Assembly (NCBI RefSeq): GCF_900496995.4
Contig: NC_044012.1
Location: 1,860,001-1,924,000, forward strand
From: Aquila chrysaetos chrysaetos
Lineage: Eukaryota; Chordata; Aves; Accipitriformes; Accipitridae
Reading direction: 5' to 3'
DNA length: 64,000 nucleotides
In this document: in pieces, positions 11,536 to 22,714 of the stretch
Layout of the letters: every line of letters begins with the position of its first letter
How positions within the stretch are numbered: the first letter of the stretch is position 1
Notes under the pieces: generated by a model
Database searches by the model: none
Told to the model about the DNA's origin: nothing
Seen by the model: only the letters and a program-made list of their open reading frames with translations
Made by a program: the position numbers and the translations under genes

Positions 11536-11905
11536 CATCTGCCGGGGCACGCAAGAGTGACTCCAGATGCATTAGAAGTGCCGTGCTCCAATTTCAATTT
11601 CATCGTCTCACAATCATTTTCAGGCTCCTCTTAGTGCCACATTAACGAAGCCTGCTCGTTTGAATGCATAATTAGCCCAAGCATTCTACCTCGCTAATTT
11701 CGAAGCAAGAGCTGGGGGGGGTGGGGGGGGGGAATTTGCATATTAATTTAGCAGAGGGAGAGAAAAACTGTTTACCACTTGCTTCTTGCTGTTGATCACA
11801 GCGGACTTAACTCTTTCCCGGGTGCCATCTGGAGCTGCAGAGCCGGGCGCCTGGCCGGCACGTGGGACAGGGCGCAAAGGTTACACGGCAGCAATTAAAT
11901 CCTCT
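11536..11905. promoter_or_regulatory. AT-rich islands with perfect POU octamer (candidate enhancer)
   Basis: AT-rich sequence at 11560-11700 and 11730-11820 contains a perfect octamer ATTTGCAT (11734-11741) whose last bases begin a CAT-N2-TAAT arrangement, the Brn-2/POU3 type. A G-rich tract (11711-11732) immediately precedes it. Enhancer function is inferred. Confidence 0.4.
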
Positions 11906-12589
11906 CGGTGATGCCGCAGCCGTCCGGACCACCCTGGTTGCCTATGCTACTGGGAACCAACTGGGGCCACTGGGGCTGCAGCTCCTGAGAGGCCAGGCGA
12001 ACCGAGGCGGAGGTGCAAGCTCCAAGGTGCACCCCAGCCCTCCTCCCCATGTGGCCCTGGGTGAAAAGTGCCATTGTCACCCCCCCCAGGGTGTCAGGGT
12101 CCCATCCTGGGTCTGTCCCTACTATCCTTGGCAAAGCTGGTGCGGTGCCAGGCACAGGGATGCCCAACAGCATCACCCCTCCTACGAAGGGTGGCTGGGA
12201 CCATGCAAAGAGCACCCTGTCACCCTCGGTGTGTCCCCTCTAAGGGGACAGCTCTGTCCCCACAACTCCCTTGCTTTTAGCATCACCCACCCATAATATG
12301 ATGTCGGATGCTCACGCGTGCCATCCCCAACAGCCCTTTGCAACGGGGTGGCTCATTGGCATTGGTGTGAATGGGATGCCTGCAGACATGATGCACCCAC
12401 GGAGCACCGATGGTCCAGTGTGGGCAGCCTCGCTGAGCACTGACAACTTGCTACACCCCCCCATCGCCATCTCCCTTTGTTTGGGAGTCTGTGGGTGTCT
12501 TGAGCCGAGGTTGGAGGTAATTTGTCTGTCTCCTGCAGCGGGCTGTCATCTTGCATCTGCGAACCAGTTCCATTTGCACTGCCATTAAA
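11906..12589. other. Intergenic, no gene seen
   Basis: Unique sequence of moderate GC content. No gene, repeat array or RNA recognised. Confidence 0.35.
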
Positions 12590-12662
12590 AAATCTCAGGT
12601 TTGATAGGTAGTAAAAAAAATTTTTTAAAAAAGGAGAAAAGCCTAAAAAAAAGAAAAACAGC
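12590..12662 (+). repeat. A-rich low-complexity tract
   Basis: Runs of A and AAAAATTTTTTAAAA-type sequence. It lies immediately left of the inverted repeat at 12701, possibly as part of one inserted element, but no target-site duplication was identified. Confidence 0.55.
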
Positions 12663-12700
12663 CCAGCTGAGGAACTCCTGGGCAATAGGATGCTGCAAAC

Positions 12701-12786
12701 ATTGTGGGCTCATCACATCTGCAAAGACCCTCAAATCCAGCGGTACCTGGATTTGAGGACAGTCACAGATGTGACAAGCCATAATT
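12701..12786 (+). other. Imperfect inverted repeat / hairpin
   Basis: A symmetric palindrome centred at 12743.5. The inner arms 12729-12740 and 12747-12758 are a perfect 12-bp match around a 6-nt loop. The 8-bp arms CACATCTG (12714-12721) and CAGATGTG (12766-12773) share the same centre. Further pairing at 12707-12710 with 12777-12780 extends it outward, with a 7-nt mismatched block inside. A transcript would fold into a stem of about 35-40 nt per arm. It could be a pre-microRNA-like hairpin, a MITE remnant, or a chance palindrome. Confidence 0.6.
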
Positions 12787-13149
12787 TGGCCTTTGGACCT
12801 GCATCCCCATCTCATCTGGGCTTTGCACCTCCATCGCCATCTTATCCGGGCTCCCCAAAAGGGCTTAATCACCCCTGGAGAGCCCCTGCCCCAACCGTCC
12901 ACCCCGTCTTGCTGGCTTGGAGCCATCCCAGCACGTCACAGCGATCTGGGGGACAGCCTCCATCGCTGGCATCCCGGTCTGGCTCCTGCATCCATGCTGG
13001 CACGGAGAGATGCACACGGACGGGGTTTATCCTCGCCCGTGCACGCTGCCAGGTTGCGGAGCCGCATGGCCAGGGGACACCCCGCATGTGGGTATGGGGT
13101 CTCCGGCATGGCCGGAGCCGTGCCGGTGCTGCTGCAGCACGTGGGGCCG
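12787..13149. other. Intergenic, no gene seen
   Basis: Unique GC-rich sequence. No gene recognised. Confidence 0.35.
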
Positions 13150-13340
13150 GCTCGCAGAGGGTTAACAGTTGATTACAGCCTTTGTCTCTGCATCAGTGTA
13201 CATAATGCGCCCCACATTTGCATACTGCAGTGTGCGCTCAATTAAAATGAACTTTTAATTTCTTCTAAGTAAATTACTTCTTCCCGGTACGTGACGCGCA
13301 CAAATGTCAGAATAATGGGAGAGCCTTAATGAGCTGGGAA
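13150..13340. promoter_or_regulatory. AT-rich island with POU octamer (candidate enhancer)
   Basis: An AT-rich block with a perfect octamer ATTTGCAT (13216-13223), GTTAACAGTTGATTACAG, and CAATTAAAATGAAC near 13239. Candidate conserved non-coding element. Confidence 0.4.
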
Positions 13341-13794
13341 TGAGGGGTGGGGAGGGGAGCGCTGGGGACCCCGGCCCCCCGGGCTGCTCTGCAGCCTGCA
13401 GCCTCCCTACCAGGGGGAAAGGACAGATCCTGCCTTCTTCTGCCTTCCCCACTGGGGCCTGGGACATCCCTGCTGCCAGCACGTCCCCCAGGCAGGGCAG
13501 GGGTCCCTACCTCCTCCCCTTCACCTCCTCCTGCCCATGTCCCTGCAAGGGGCTGAGCTCTCCGGGTCCTGCCCACATCCCGGTACGTGTGCACCCCTCA
13601 CCATCCCAAAAAGGCTCCCTTGGGCATCTTCTGCCCAGGGTGCCCCAGGCCATTCCCACGGACCCCGCAGCCCGCTCTGCCCTCCCCACGGCAGCTCGGG
13701 GGCGATGCTCGGGGAGGGACGTGGACCCCTGCACCCTGACCCTCCTGGCTGCCTCCCACCCGGGGCCAGGGCCGGCCGCGTGTCCGCGGGGGCC
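13341..13794. other. Intergenic, no gene seen
   Basis: Unique GC-rich sequence. No gene recognised. Confidence 0.35.
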
Positions 13795-13900
13795 AGATGG
13801 CAGGCGAGATTACTGGAATTTGATTTTCAGATAAATCACAAACCTGGATGAGCGAGTGCTGCTCCAGATGCATTATCCGTAATCCCCTGGAAGGGAACCT
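13795..13900. promoter_or_regulatory. Short AT-rich island (candidate enhancer)
   Basis: AT-rich sequence with GAATTTGATTTTCAGATAAATCAC, holding a GATA-like AGATAA word at about 13828-13833. Candidate regulatory element only. Confidence 0.25.
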
Positions 13901-15714
13901 TTCGGAGGAGACGGTCCCTGCGCCGGCTCGGCAGCAGCTGGGTAATCCCGGCCGACAGCGTGGCCCCGCACAGCCCGGGGGGATCAGCTGCTCCCCGGCC
14001 GCACCGCGGTGTGTCACCCGTGCTCGCCACGACCCACATTTGGTCCCGCCGAGCCCGGGTGGGAGCAGATGGGGCCAGATGGAGTCACACCAGGAGCATG
14101 CGGGCACCAGGACGAGCCCGTGCCCACGGTGCCCATGCCTGGCTGGCGTGCCCGCTCAGCTCAGCTCTGCAGGAGGAGGATGCGGGGATGCGGGGGGTCG
14201 TTGCCGGGCTCTCCCCACCCCGCTTCTCCCCATCAGTGATGCCCGGAGCATCCCCACGCTGCCCAGCGCTCCCAGTGCGGGGGCCGTGGAGACCCTCCCT
14301 TCGCTCACCCCCGCGGTGCCCAGCCTGTCAACACCAACAGTGTTGCTCGGTTAAGTCGTAACGATGCACCTCCACTCGTTGCACTGATTAACTGGGACGT
14401 GGGAATGACTTCGCCCGTGGCGAAGCGGCTGAGGAAGAGGAGGGAAGAGACAGGGTGGCCACAGCCAGGGCCTGACACCAGTGGGGGCTGCCTGCGCCCT
14501 TCCCCGGGGTCCCGGTGCTTTGGGCTGCCCAGGGGAACCGGCATTGCAGAGCCAGGGAGGGAGGGGGGTGCAAGCACCGGGCTCCCCGGTGGTCCTCAGG
14601 GCCATGCTGGGGTCTGCAGCTTGCTCCTGCTCTCCGCTCCGGCTTGGGGCCGTGTTTTGGGGGCACGTGGAGCTTTTGGGGGTTCTTGGTTGGGCAGCAG
14701 CTTCCCCCAGCCCCAGGGCCGGCTTGTCCCCACCGTTGGGAGCAGCCGCCTGCAGCTCCCCATCTCCTTCAGAAGTGCAAATTTGGGGACCCCCCCAACT
14801 TCTGCAAATAAATGCAAACAGCAAATGGTGGGGATGCAAGGTCCAGCACAAAGCCCCCCCTCCCGTCTCCCCGAGCCACCCAAAAAGCGCAGCCGCAGCC
14901 CCCGGGGCTGACCCCCATTTCCCAGGCGGCAGTGGTGGGGTCGCGCCCGCCCTGAGACAGGCCATCCATCACGCACCGGGAACGGCAAAATAGGCAACGG
15001 TGCATCGCGGCGCAGAGCAACCGTAACCGGAGGATGCTGCCGATCAATGGGTGCATTAACCTGAGCCCGTGCCCCCTCCCTGGGGGCCGTGGGTGGATGG
15101 GGGGGAAGCGGTGGATATTAATTCCTCTCCAGGTCCCAAAGGAGGAGGAGATGAGAAAAGCCAAGGGGGGGAAAGCAAAGCTTTGTCTGGCTGGTCCTGA
15201 CGCCCTGCTCTAGTGTGGCTCTGGGAATGCCACCATCGCGTGTATGACAGTCCTCGCACAGCTCAGCCCTGTCCCCACTAAGGGGAAGGGTCCCCCAAGC
15301 CGGTCGGGACACCGAGTGTATTAGCAAATGCATATTTGTGGGACCCAACAGAAATACCAACCCACGGACATTGCTGGACTCTGCTTTTTACTTTTTCTCC
15401 CCAAATCACCTGGTTTTGCATCCTTATTTACAGGGACTGGCAGCCCATCTCCCTGGACTGGTGGCCCTTCTCCCCAGGGTGATGACCCACCTCTCCGCGC
15501 CCCCGATGCAGTGGAGCCCGGAGGCAGAGCTGCCAAACACCATCGCCCCTAAGGCCAGGCATTACCCATCACCTTGTCCCCCTCGCTGGGTTTGGTGCTC
15601 CCCCAGACCCTCCACGGCACGGTCCCAACAGCAGCCGGTGCGTGCTGGTGCACAAGCGAGGGACCGTGCGCCGGCGGCAGCGCGCGGGAGGCGAGCAGGA
15701 CCGCGCTTTCCCCC
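13901..15714. other. Intergenic, with minor AT-rich spots
   Basis: Mostly GC-rich unique sequence. Short AT-rich spots at 14345-14405 (GCACTGATTAACTGG) and 15310-15350 (TTAGCAAATGCATATTTG, POU-like) are the only visible structure. The open frames do not resemble known proteins. Confidence 0.35.
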
Positions 15715-15870
15715 CAACGCCAAAATTTACATTGAACCACAAATTAATTTCATAATTTTTTCCTCTCTAATTATGCCAACATCTGCTGCAAGGCCCAAGC
15801 TGTGCACATGCATTTTAATACATCCCTCCCCCCCGTCTCTCTCGGCACTGAACTTTTCAGTAATTATCGT
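15715..15870. promoter_or_regulatory. AT-rich island (candidate enhancer)
   Basis: AT-rich block with CACAAATTAATTTCATAATT, CTAATTATGCC and CAGTAATTATCG words: several homeodomain cores in 150 bp. Function inferred. Confidence 0.35.
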
Positions 15871-16218
15871 CAGGAGAAGGGTTCCTTTCCGCGGGAGGGA
15901 GCGGCGAAGGCTGGCAGCGGGCAGGAGCACGTGGAGCGAGGTGCAGGCAGCGTGGGGTGGGCAGGGGCTGTGCCCAGTTTGCGGGCTGCTCTCGGAGCCG
16001 TGGCTGGTCCTGGCCTCTACCGAGCCACAGCGTGGAGAGCTGCCAGCAGCAGTGGAGGATTTGCCTTCTTAAAGGCTGGTTTTATTTCTAGGAGAAAAGG
16101 GAAAGAGGAGGGATGAGGCTGCTCTGGCAGCAGCTCAGGAGAGCAAAGGGGCAGCAGGGACCCTACATGTGCAAGGCAACCCGCTGCGCCCTGTGCCGGG
16201 GTTGGAGCCCGGAGTGCC
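15871..16218. other. Intergenic, no gene seen
   Basis: Unique sequence leading into the 45-bp minisatellite. No gene recognised. Confidence 0.35.
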
Positions 16219-16960
16219 GGCTCTGCCCCAGGGATGCTGCACCATGCCGGGGCTCCAGGAACCGGCTCTGCCCCAGGGATGCTGCACCATGCCGGGGCTC
16301 CAGGAACCGGCTCTGCCCCAGGGATGCTGCACCATGCCGGGGCTCCAGGAACCGGCTCTGCCCCAGGGATGCTGCACCATGCCGGGGCTCCAGGAACCGG
16401 CTCTGCCCCAGGGATGCTGCACCATGCCGGGGCTCCAGGAACCGGCTCTGCCCCAGGGATGCTGCACCATGCCGGGGCACCAGGAACCGGCTCTGCCCCA
16501 GGGATGCTGCACCATGCCGGGGCTCCAGGAACCGGCTCTGCCCCAGGGATGCTGCACCATGCCGGGGCACCAGGAACCGGCTCTGCCCCAGGGATGCTGC
16601 ACCATGCCGGGGCTCCAGGAACCGGCTCTGCCCCAGGGATGCTGCACCATGCCGGGGCTCCAGGAACCGGCTCTGCCCCAGGGATGCTGCACCATGCCGG
16701 GGCACCAGGCACCGGCTCTGCCCCAGGGATGCTGCACCATGCCGGGGCTCCAGGAACCGGCTCTGCCCCAGGGATGCTGCACCATGCCGGGGCTCCAGGA
16801 ACCGGCTCTGCCCCAGGGATGCTGCACCATGCCGGGGCTCCAGGAACCGGCTCTGCCCCAGGGATGCTGCACCATGCCGGGGCTCCAGGAACCGGCTCTG
16901 CCCCAGGGATGCTGCACCATGCCAGGGCTCCAGGCACCGACTCTGCCCCAGGGATGCTCC
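16219..16960 (+). repeat. 45-bp minisatellite, about 16 copies, open in all six frames
   Basis: Sixteen highly uniform 45-bp units begin at 16219, each starting GGCTCTGCCCCAGGGATGCT, followed by a partial copy. Copies 6, 8 and 11 carry a CTC-to-CAC change (Leu to His in one frame), and copies 11 and 16 carry an additional change (Glu to Ala). There is no stop codon in any of the six frames. The resulting open frames of 180-407 codons are repeat artefacts unless transcription is shown. The low divergence implies recent expansion or homogenisation. Confidence 0.95.
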
Positions 16961-18531
16961 CTCTCAGGGCAAGACCAGCCCATGCTGGAGGCGACGGTGG
17001 AGAGCCCCTGCCCCTGGAGACCTTGGTCCTGTTTTCATCCTAGCATCTCCAGCCACACTCTCCCACGCTGCACAACAGGCTCCGAATCTGTCCCTTTGCT
17101 CCTCGGTGTCCTGCCTGCAACAGGAGGGGAGCGCTGGGGACGTGGGATGTCCAGGGGTCCCTGTGCTCAGCCTCCAGCATGCTGTCCCCCAGCCCTGTCC
17201 CCGTCACCTGAGGGTCCAGGCGAAGCTGATGGCCGTGGCAGCCCCCTCCTGTCTCCCACTGCACGTCTGCTCCCACTCAGGGAGATGTTTCATGGCCTCG
17301 CTGGCAGATGCAAAAGGTCATTTGGCTGCCGAGTAATTAAAACCTGGCAATTATCAATTTAGAGCAGCAAGCTCCTGGCCTGGCGAGTGCTCCGGTCCTC
17401 CCACGGGAGCTGCGGGATGCAGTTGAGGGGCAGAAACAGGGCAGGCACCTGGGAGGGGACGGGGGGATGATGCATGTCCCCCGTGCTGGGACCTCACCTT
17501 CAGCCCTGGCAGCTCGCTGGAGAGCCCGCAGGAATGCTGCGCTCTCATTACATAGTTCATCAAGTGTTTTAATTAAAAGGTGTGGGGATGAAGGTCCTGC
17601 TCGGGGTGCAGGGTGAGTTTGGCTGCTGCGCTCCAAAGAGGAAAATCCTCCGTCCTGCTCTCGGCACGGATGCACGTCCCAACCCTGCGTTCAGGCAGCA
17701 GCTCGGAGCTGCCTTTATGATGGGAAGGGGCCCGATCCTGCCCAGGGCTGAGCGCCAAGCGTGCCACGGGCCGTGGCACCGATGGAATGACCGAGGGGGT
17801 GCAAACCCTTTTCCCTCTCCCTGCCTCCCTGCTGCCAGGGGTTCTGCTGCTGCCAGAGCTGCCCAGTGGCACGGCACGGCTGGGAAGCCCATTCCCCATC
17901 CCAGGGGGGGCGGAGCTGAGCCCCCAGCTCCTACAATTAATTACAGCTATAAAAAACAAGGTGAACGGCAGTACCGGGGCTCTGCTCCAACTCAGCCTGC
18001 AGCGAGGTGGGGAGCAGGATCAAACCTTGGGGCTGGGGGTTGCCCTTTGGGGTCGTGCATGAACTCTGAGGGGGGTGGCAGGGGCCTAATCCTGCTCCAG
18101 CACCAAGAACAGGCAGGGAACCGGTCTCCAGTGAGGCAGGCTGTGGAGGAACGGGGGGCTAGTGGGACCCCTTCCCGCAGGACGCCCCATGGCACGGCAC
18201 AAGGCTCCCACCCGCCCCACGGAGCATCACCCCGGGGGGCAGCGGGGACATCCCGCACCCTACCCAGCCACCACACGGGTGCCGTCCCGGCATGGTGCCG
18301 GCTTTCGCGGCAGCCCAGGTGTGACAGCAGGAGTGGGGCCGCGTCAGCCCCGTTAGGCTGCTGCCGCCCGCCCGACTCGCAGCCGGGAACAGATGGCAGG
18401 CGACAGAAGCTGCCGATGAATAATACACGTCTAATGAGCGCCGCTCCCAGCCGCCCGCTCGCTCAGCGCGCTGCCCCGCACGCGCGCCCGCTCGCTCCAT
18501 CTGTGCCCGACGCCTTGCACGGGGTCCCGCA
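16961..18531. other. Intergenic, with small AT-rich patches
   Basis: Unique sequence. AT-rich spots at 17325-17365 (GAGTAATTAAAACC), 17550-17585 and 17935-17965 (CAATTAATTACAGC) resemble the other islands on a smaller scale. A 681-codon open frame starting at 17582 runs through here into the next minisatellite; it has no recognisable domain. Confidence 0.35.
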
Positions 18532-19252
18532 CCAGGGTTCCCCTGCCATGCCCATGGCACCCATGGGTTCTGCCCCATTCCAGGGTTCCCCTGCCATGCC
18601 CATGGCACCCATGGGTTCTGCCCCATTCCAGGGTTCCCCTGCCATGCCCATGGCACCCATGGGTTCTGCCCCATTCCAGGGTTTCCCTGCCATGCCCATG
18701 GCACCCATGGGTTCTGCCCCATTCCAGGGTTTCCCTGCCATGCACATGGCACCCATGGGTTCTGCCCCATTCCAGGGTTTCCCTGCCATGCACATGGCAC
18801 CCATGGGTTCTGCCCCATTCCAGGGTTCCCCTGCCATGCCCATGGCACCCATGGGTTCTGCCCCATTCCAGGGTTTCCCTGCCATGCCCATGGCACCCAC
18901 GGGTCCTGCCCCATTCCAGGGTTCCCCTGCCATGCCCCTGGCACCCATGGGTTCTGCCCCATACAAGGGTTTCCCTGCCATGCACATGGCACCCATGGGT
19001 TCTGCCCCATTCCAGGGTTTCCCTGCCATGCCCATGGCACCCATGGGTTCTGCCCCATTCCAGGGTTCCCCTGCCATGCACATGGCACCCATGGGTTCTG
19101 CCCCATTCCAGGGTTCCCCTGCCATGCCCATGGCACCCATGGGTTCTGCCCCATACTGGGGTGCCTCCACCACACCCGTGGCACCCATGAGTTCCACCAC
19201 ATACCAGGATGCCCCAGCTACGTGCGTGGCACCCACAGATCCTGTCCTGCAC
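18532..19252 (+). repeat. 48-bp minisatellite, 13 good plus 2 degenerate copies
   Basis: Units of 48 bp start at 18532 and contain CCATGCCCATGGCACCCATGG, i.e. nested NcoI-type palindromes. Thirteen copies are nearly identical, and two at the right end (from about 19156) are strongly diverged. In one frame the unit reads as 16 residues with the core PAMPMAPMGSAP. Base changes among copies include both silent and replacement ones. It lies inside a 681-codon open frame, but no splice or start evidence supports a gene. Confidence 0.95.
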
Positions 19253-19899
19253 TGGGCTGCCCCTGTGGGTGCTGGGGCTCTGCTACAGCAAGGTGGCCTG
19301 GGGAAGGGTACCAGGGACCCACCGAGCACTCCAGAGACCTTGTCTGAAAATGCTGCGGGGTCAGCAAGCAGTGTCTCTGGCACGGGGCTGGCAGGGGAGG
19401 AGCACGTGGGTGCCACGGCACATGGCAGCCCAGCACCCATGCCATGGGACCGGGAGCAGAGGAGAGGAGGCAGGACTGCGCTTGCTCAACACCTCTCCGT
19501 CTCACTGATGAGGCCCTGGCTAATTAGGGCTCCGGGGAGGGCTGCTCCCCTGTTTTGGGGCTTTGGCTGCCGCATCTGGGAAACCAGCATCACTCGGGGG
19601 GTGGGAGCCGTGAGTTTCTCCTACTGAGGAGCACACAGGTGAATTTTCCATCACCTGGGCACACAGGTCCTGGATCTCCAGGCCCGCGATGCTCCGCTCA
19701 CCGGCTCTGAGGGCTTTGTGCCTCCATGCCCTGATGCCCCTGGCTGATCTCCCAGCCATTGCCATCATCCTGCAGCAAAGCTCCTGCCTTGGTGCTCCCC
19801 ACCGTGGTCCCTGGTCCCTGCCCGGAGGGGTGTGGGTTAGTGGGCACCCACAGACAACGCCTTGGGAAGGGAAGGAGGAGGATGGAAAACAAAACGCTG
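19253..19899. other. Intergenic, no gene seen
   Basis: Unique GC-rich sequence between the minisatellite and an AT-rich island. No gene recognised. Confidence 0.35.
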
Positions 19900-20330
19900 A
19901 TGGATTGTAAAGCTATTGAAGTGCCAGCAAGTAAACTCCATATTTTTAACGGCATTTAAATGCCTCCAAGCAGATTAATAAGGTCTAGGTAATAGCAGAA
20001 CCAGTCTATATTTATTCTATCTTAAACGCCAGTTTGTCAGGCTGTATTAATATTGATGGTAAGGCTTGGATTGAGGACAGTAAACGCTGGGACTTCACTT
20101 TATCTCTCCCAAACAGGCTGCCTCAGCCCCTTTATCAGGGCTGCGGCTGCGGCAGCAGCTGCCTCTTCAAGGGCTCAGCGCATCCCCTCTCCCCCCCCCG
20201 CTCCCTCTTTTTAATCAGAGGAGGAGAAGTTGCTGGCTTGATCGTTCCATTTTTATCTCTTTTATTTACTCCATTTTCATGTCTTTCAGTGCATATTTTA
20301 TTCCCATCAAGGCAGGACCATTGATAGCTT
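19900..20330. promoter_or_regulatory. Large AT-rich island (candidate enhancer)
   Basis: About 430 bp, among the longest AT-rich islands upstream of CBFA2T3. It contains CAGATTAATAAGG, GCTGTATTAATATTGATGG and ACTTTATCTCTCC (GATA core TTATCT near 20099). The right part, 20205-20325, is T-rich. Its size and motif density make it a strong candidate for a conserved enhancer. Confidence 0.4.
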
Positions 20331-21089
20331 AAACTGTCCCCCCCCCCCTCGGCTCCCCCCACGCAGCGTGACGGGGAAGGACGAGGGGTAATTACCGGAG
20401 ACGTGCCCCCCCTGCCCACCCCTCCTGCCCCGCGGCAGCCGCACGCAGCGTGGCCCCCCGGGAGAGGACAAGCTGCCGTTTAGGGAGCCGGGGTGGGGGG
20501 CAACCGCTGCTGCCCCATGTTCTCTTCCCCCTTGGCTCCCAGCCTTGGGGAGATGGCTCAGCAGCCAGTCTGTCCCCCCCCAGTACCTACTGCCCCCCAG
20601 CCCCGCAAGCATCTCTCACTGCTGTCGTGGTGCTGCTGCAGAGGGTCCCGTCCCCGCTGCCACCGATGTCCCTGAGCACCCAGGACCGACCCCCCCATCC
20701 CACCCCATCCTGTCCCATTGGCACAGCCCCAGCCACGCCGCGGGGCGGCACCGGGTACGCCGGCACCCCAAAAAGTGCTTAAATAGGTGCTGGGTTTCCT
20801 GGGGCTGTGCCACGGGGGGAGAGCCCACTGGAGTGCCACGGGGCAGAGGGGTCCCACGCTGGCACCCCACACGGGATGGCTTGGGCTGCGGCAGAGGCTG
20901 AGGACAAACCCATTTTCTTCCTGAATATTCCCCAAAGCCCAGATTCCTGCCTGGCTCTTCCCTGCCAGCATTTGAAATTCAAAGTACGCTCTGCCTTGAT
21001 TAGTGCTACAAATCATCCAGCTGGGGAGCAGCCGCGTGGCCACGTGGCTGGGGCGCGGGACCGGCACGGATGGCATCGCCTCCCCGATC
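20331..21089. other. Intergenic, no gene seen
   Basis: Unique GC-rich sequence with C runs at 20336-20348. No gene recognised. Confidence 0.35.
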
Positions 21090-21300
21090 CCGGGCTCTGA
21101 ATATTCACAGCAAACTGTTTGTACAGCCCTTCTCCTCCAAGAGTGGGAAAAATGATGCAAAGAAATTTGCAAATTATTTCAGATGGGGTATAGCGCTGGC
21201 TCTCGGCTCCGCTGGTAATGAATGCGAAATAATCATAATAAATGCTAATTGCAGGAGGAGGTTTGCAGCCTGCCACAGGTTTTAAAAGATAGCCTGTAAA
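21090..21300. promoter_or_regulatory. AT-rich island (candidate enhancer)
   Basis: AT-rich block with GAATATTCACAGCAAAC, ATGATGCAAAG, AATTTGCAAATTATTTC and CTAATTGCAGG words. The TTTGCAAAT core is a POU/C-EBP-like palindrome. Candidate conserved non-coding element. Confidence 0.35.
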
Positions 21301-21479
21301 AATCCATGTCGGGGGCAGGACAAGCTTTGGCTCCTGCTGTGTCCATCCTTGTCCTCTCGCCGTGGTGGCCCGTGGCTCCTGGCCGGCCGTGGGCACCATT
21401 TACTGGCTGCCGTGGGCACTGTGGCCGGAGCAGCTCCTGCTCCCCCATCACCCTCCACCACCAGCAAAGCAAACAAGTT

Positions 21480-21690
21480 GAATTTAACAGCCATTAGTCC
21501 TGGAAACATCAAAGGGCTCCTCTGCTGGAAAATGAAAATCCTCATTAACTAATAAAAAGCCCATCGCTCACTCTGCCTTTAATATAATTAACAGCAGCCA
21601 AGACTTCAATTAAGGTTTTATCCAAACTTCAAAATGCCACTCTCTCTCTCTCTCCATAATTACAGCAGGCATAGCGGCTCCAACCTTCAC
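21480..21690. promoter_or_regulatory. AT-rich island (candidate enhancer)
   Basis: AT-rich sequence with CATTAACTAATAAAAAGCCC, TATAATTAACAGC, CTTCAATTAAGG and a (CT)n stretch at 21640-21654. Candidate non-coding regulatory element. Confidence 0.3.
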
Positions 21691-22714
21691 CGGGGCTCCT
21701 CCAGCCCCGCACACACGTGCGCGTTCACCCGTGCCACCGGCCGTGCACACGCGTGTGCCCTCAGCCCGTGCCACCCCGGGGACGGCGTCGCGGCCGAGGA
21801 TGCAACGCTCGTCGCGGCGGGCGCGTACATCCCAAATAGGAAATGTTTGTGCAATCGGTGCTTGGCAGGAACCGGGTGTTTTGCCGGGTGGCTCTGACTT
21901 CAGCAGGGAAATATGCTGCCGGCGGGGAGCCGGCGGTGCCGAGCGATGGGAACGGGCCAGTTCTCACCGCTCTCTCCCCAGCGGCGGCCGGGACGGCAGC
22001 GCTCGTCTCGCTCCGATGATGGGAAAGGCCAGGGGCTGGCGAGCCTCACACCGTGCTGTCACAGGGGTATGTCACCCTGTCCCCTGGCCAGCATCCCCGG
22101 GTGCGTGGAGGTGGCCCTGAACCCAGACGTGTCACCCTGAGAGAGGGCAGCAACGTCGGCTGAGCACCCTGAGCCCGCCTCGGTGCCCGCGGCAGGGTGC
22201 TGCGGGCAGCAAACCCCTGCCACCCTGCCGGGCACCGTGCCACTGGTGCTGGCATGGCCACAGGGACGGTGTCCCCAGGCACAGCCCCAGCCGGGCGCTG
22301 CTCGGTGGGCAGGGGATGCCTCCAGCCCCGTCTGCGCAGAACAGCCCGTCCTCCTGCCTCTGAGCAGAAACAAGAGAGCCATGTTCATTTTAGAAGGGAA
22401 AACGGTGACTGCATGGCTTAGTCCCTAAATACATATAAACCACAAATTTCATAAACCCTTTTTTCTCTTTTTATTGACCCGATAAAACATTGGCTGGGTT
22501 TTTGCCCTGTCTTCCTCCCAGTTCCCAGCCTGGCTTTCCCACATGCCACCCTTTGCAGCCCCAAGGCTGTGAGATGTCACTCCCCCAGCCCCCCCATCAG
22601 TGCCACTGGCTTTGATTTGCAGTGCTCTGAACCCTGGGATGTTTTTAGGGCAGGAGCTGGGAACCTCTGCCTGATCCTCAGAGAGGCAATGGCCACAGTG
22701 CAGCTCCAGAGGTG
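21691..22714. other. Intergenic, no gene seen
   Basis: GC-rich unique sequence, with a short AT-rich patch at 22420-22490. No gene recognised. Confidence 0.35.

Noticed and set aside
16219-16960. CRISPR-like array
   Set aside because: Units are contiguous tandem copies with no unique spacers, and the surroundings are vertebrate. It is a minisatellite.
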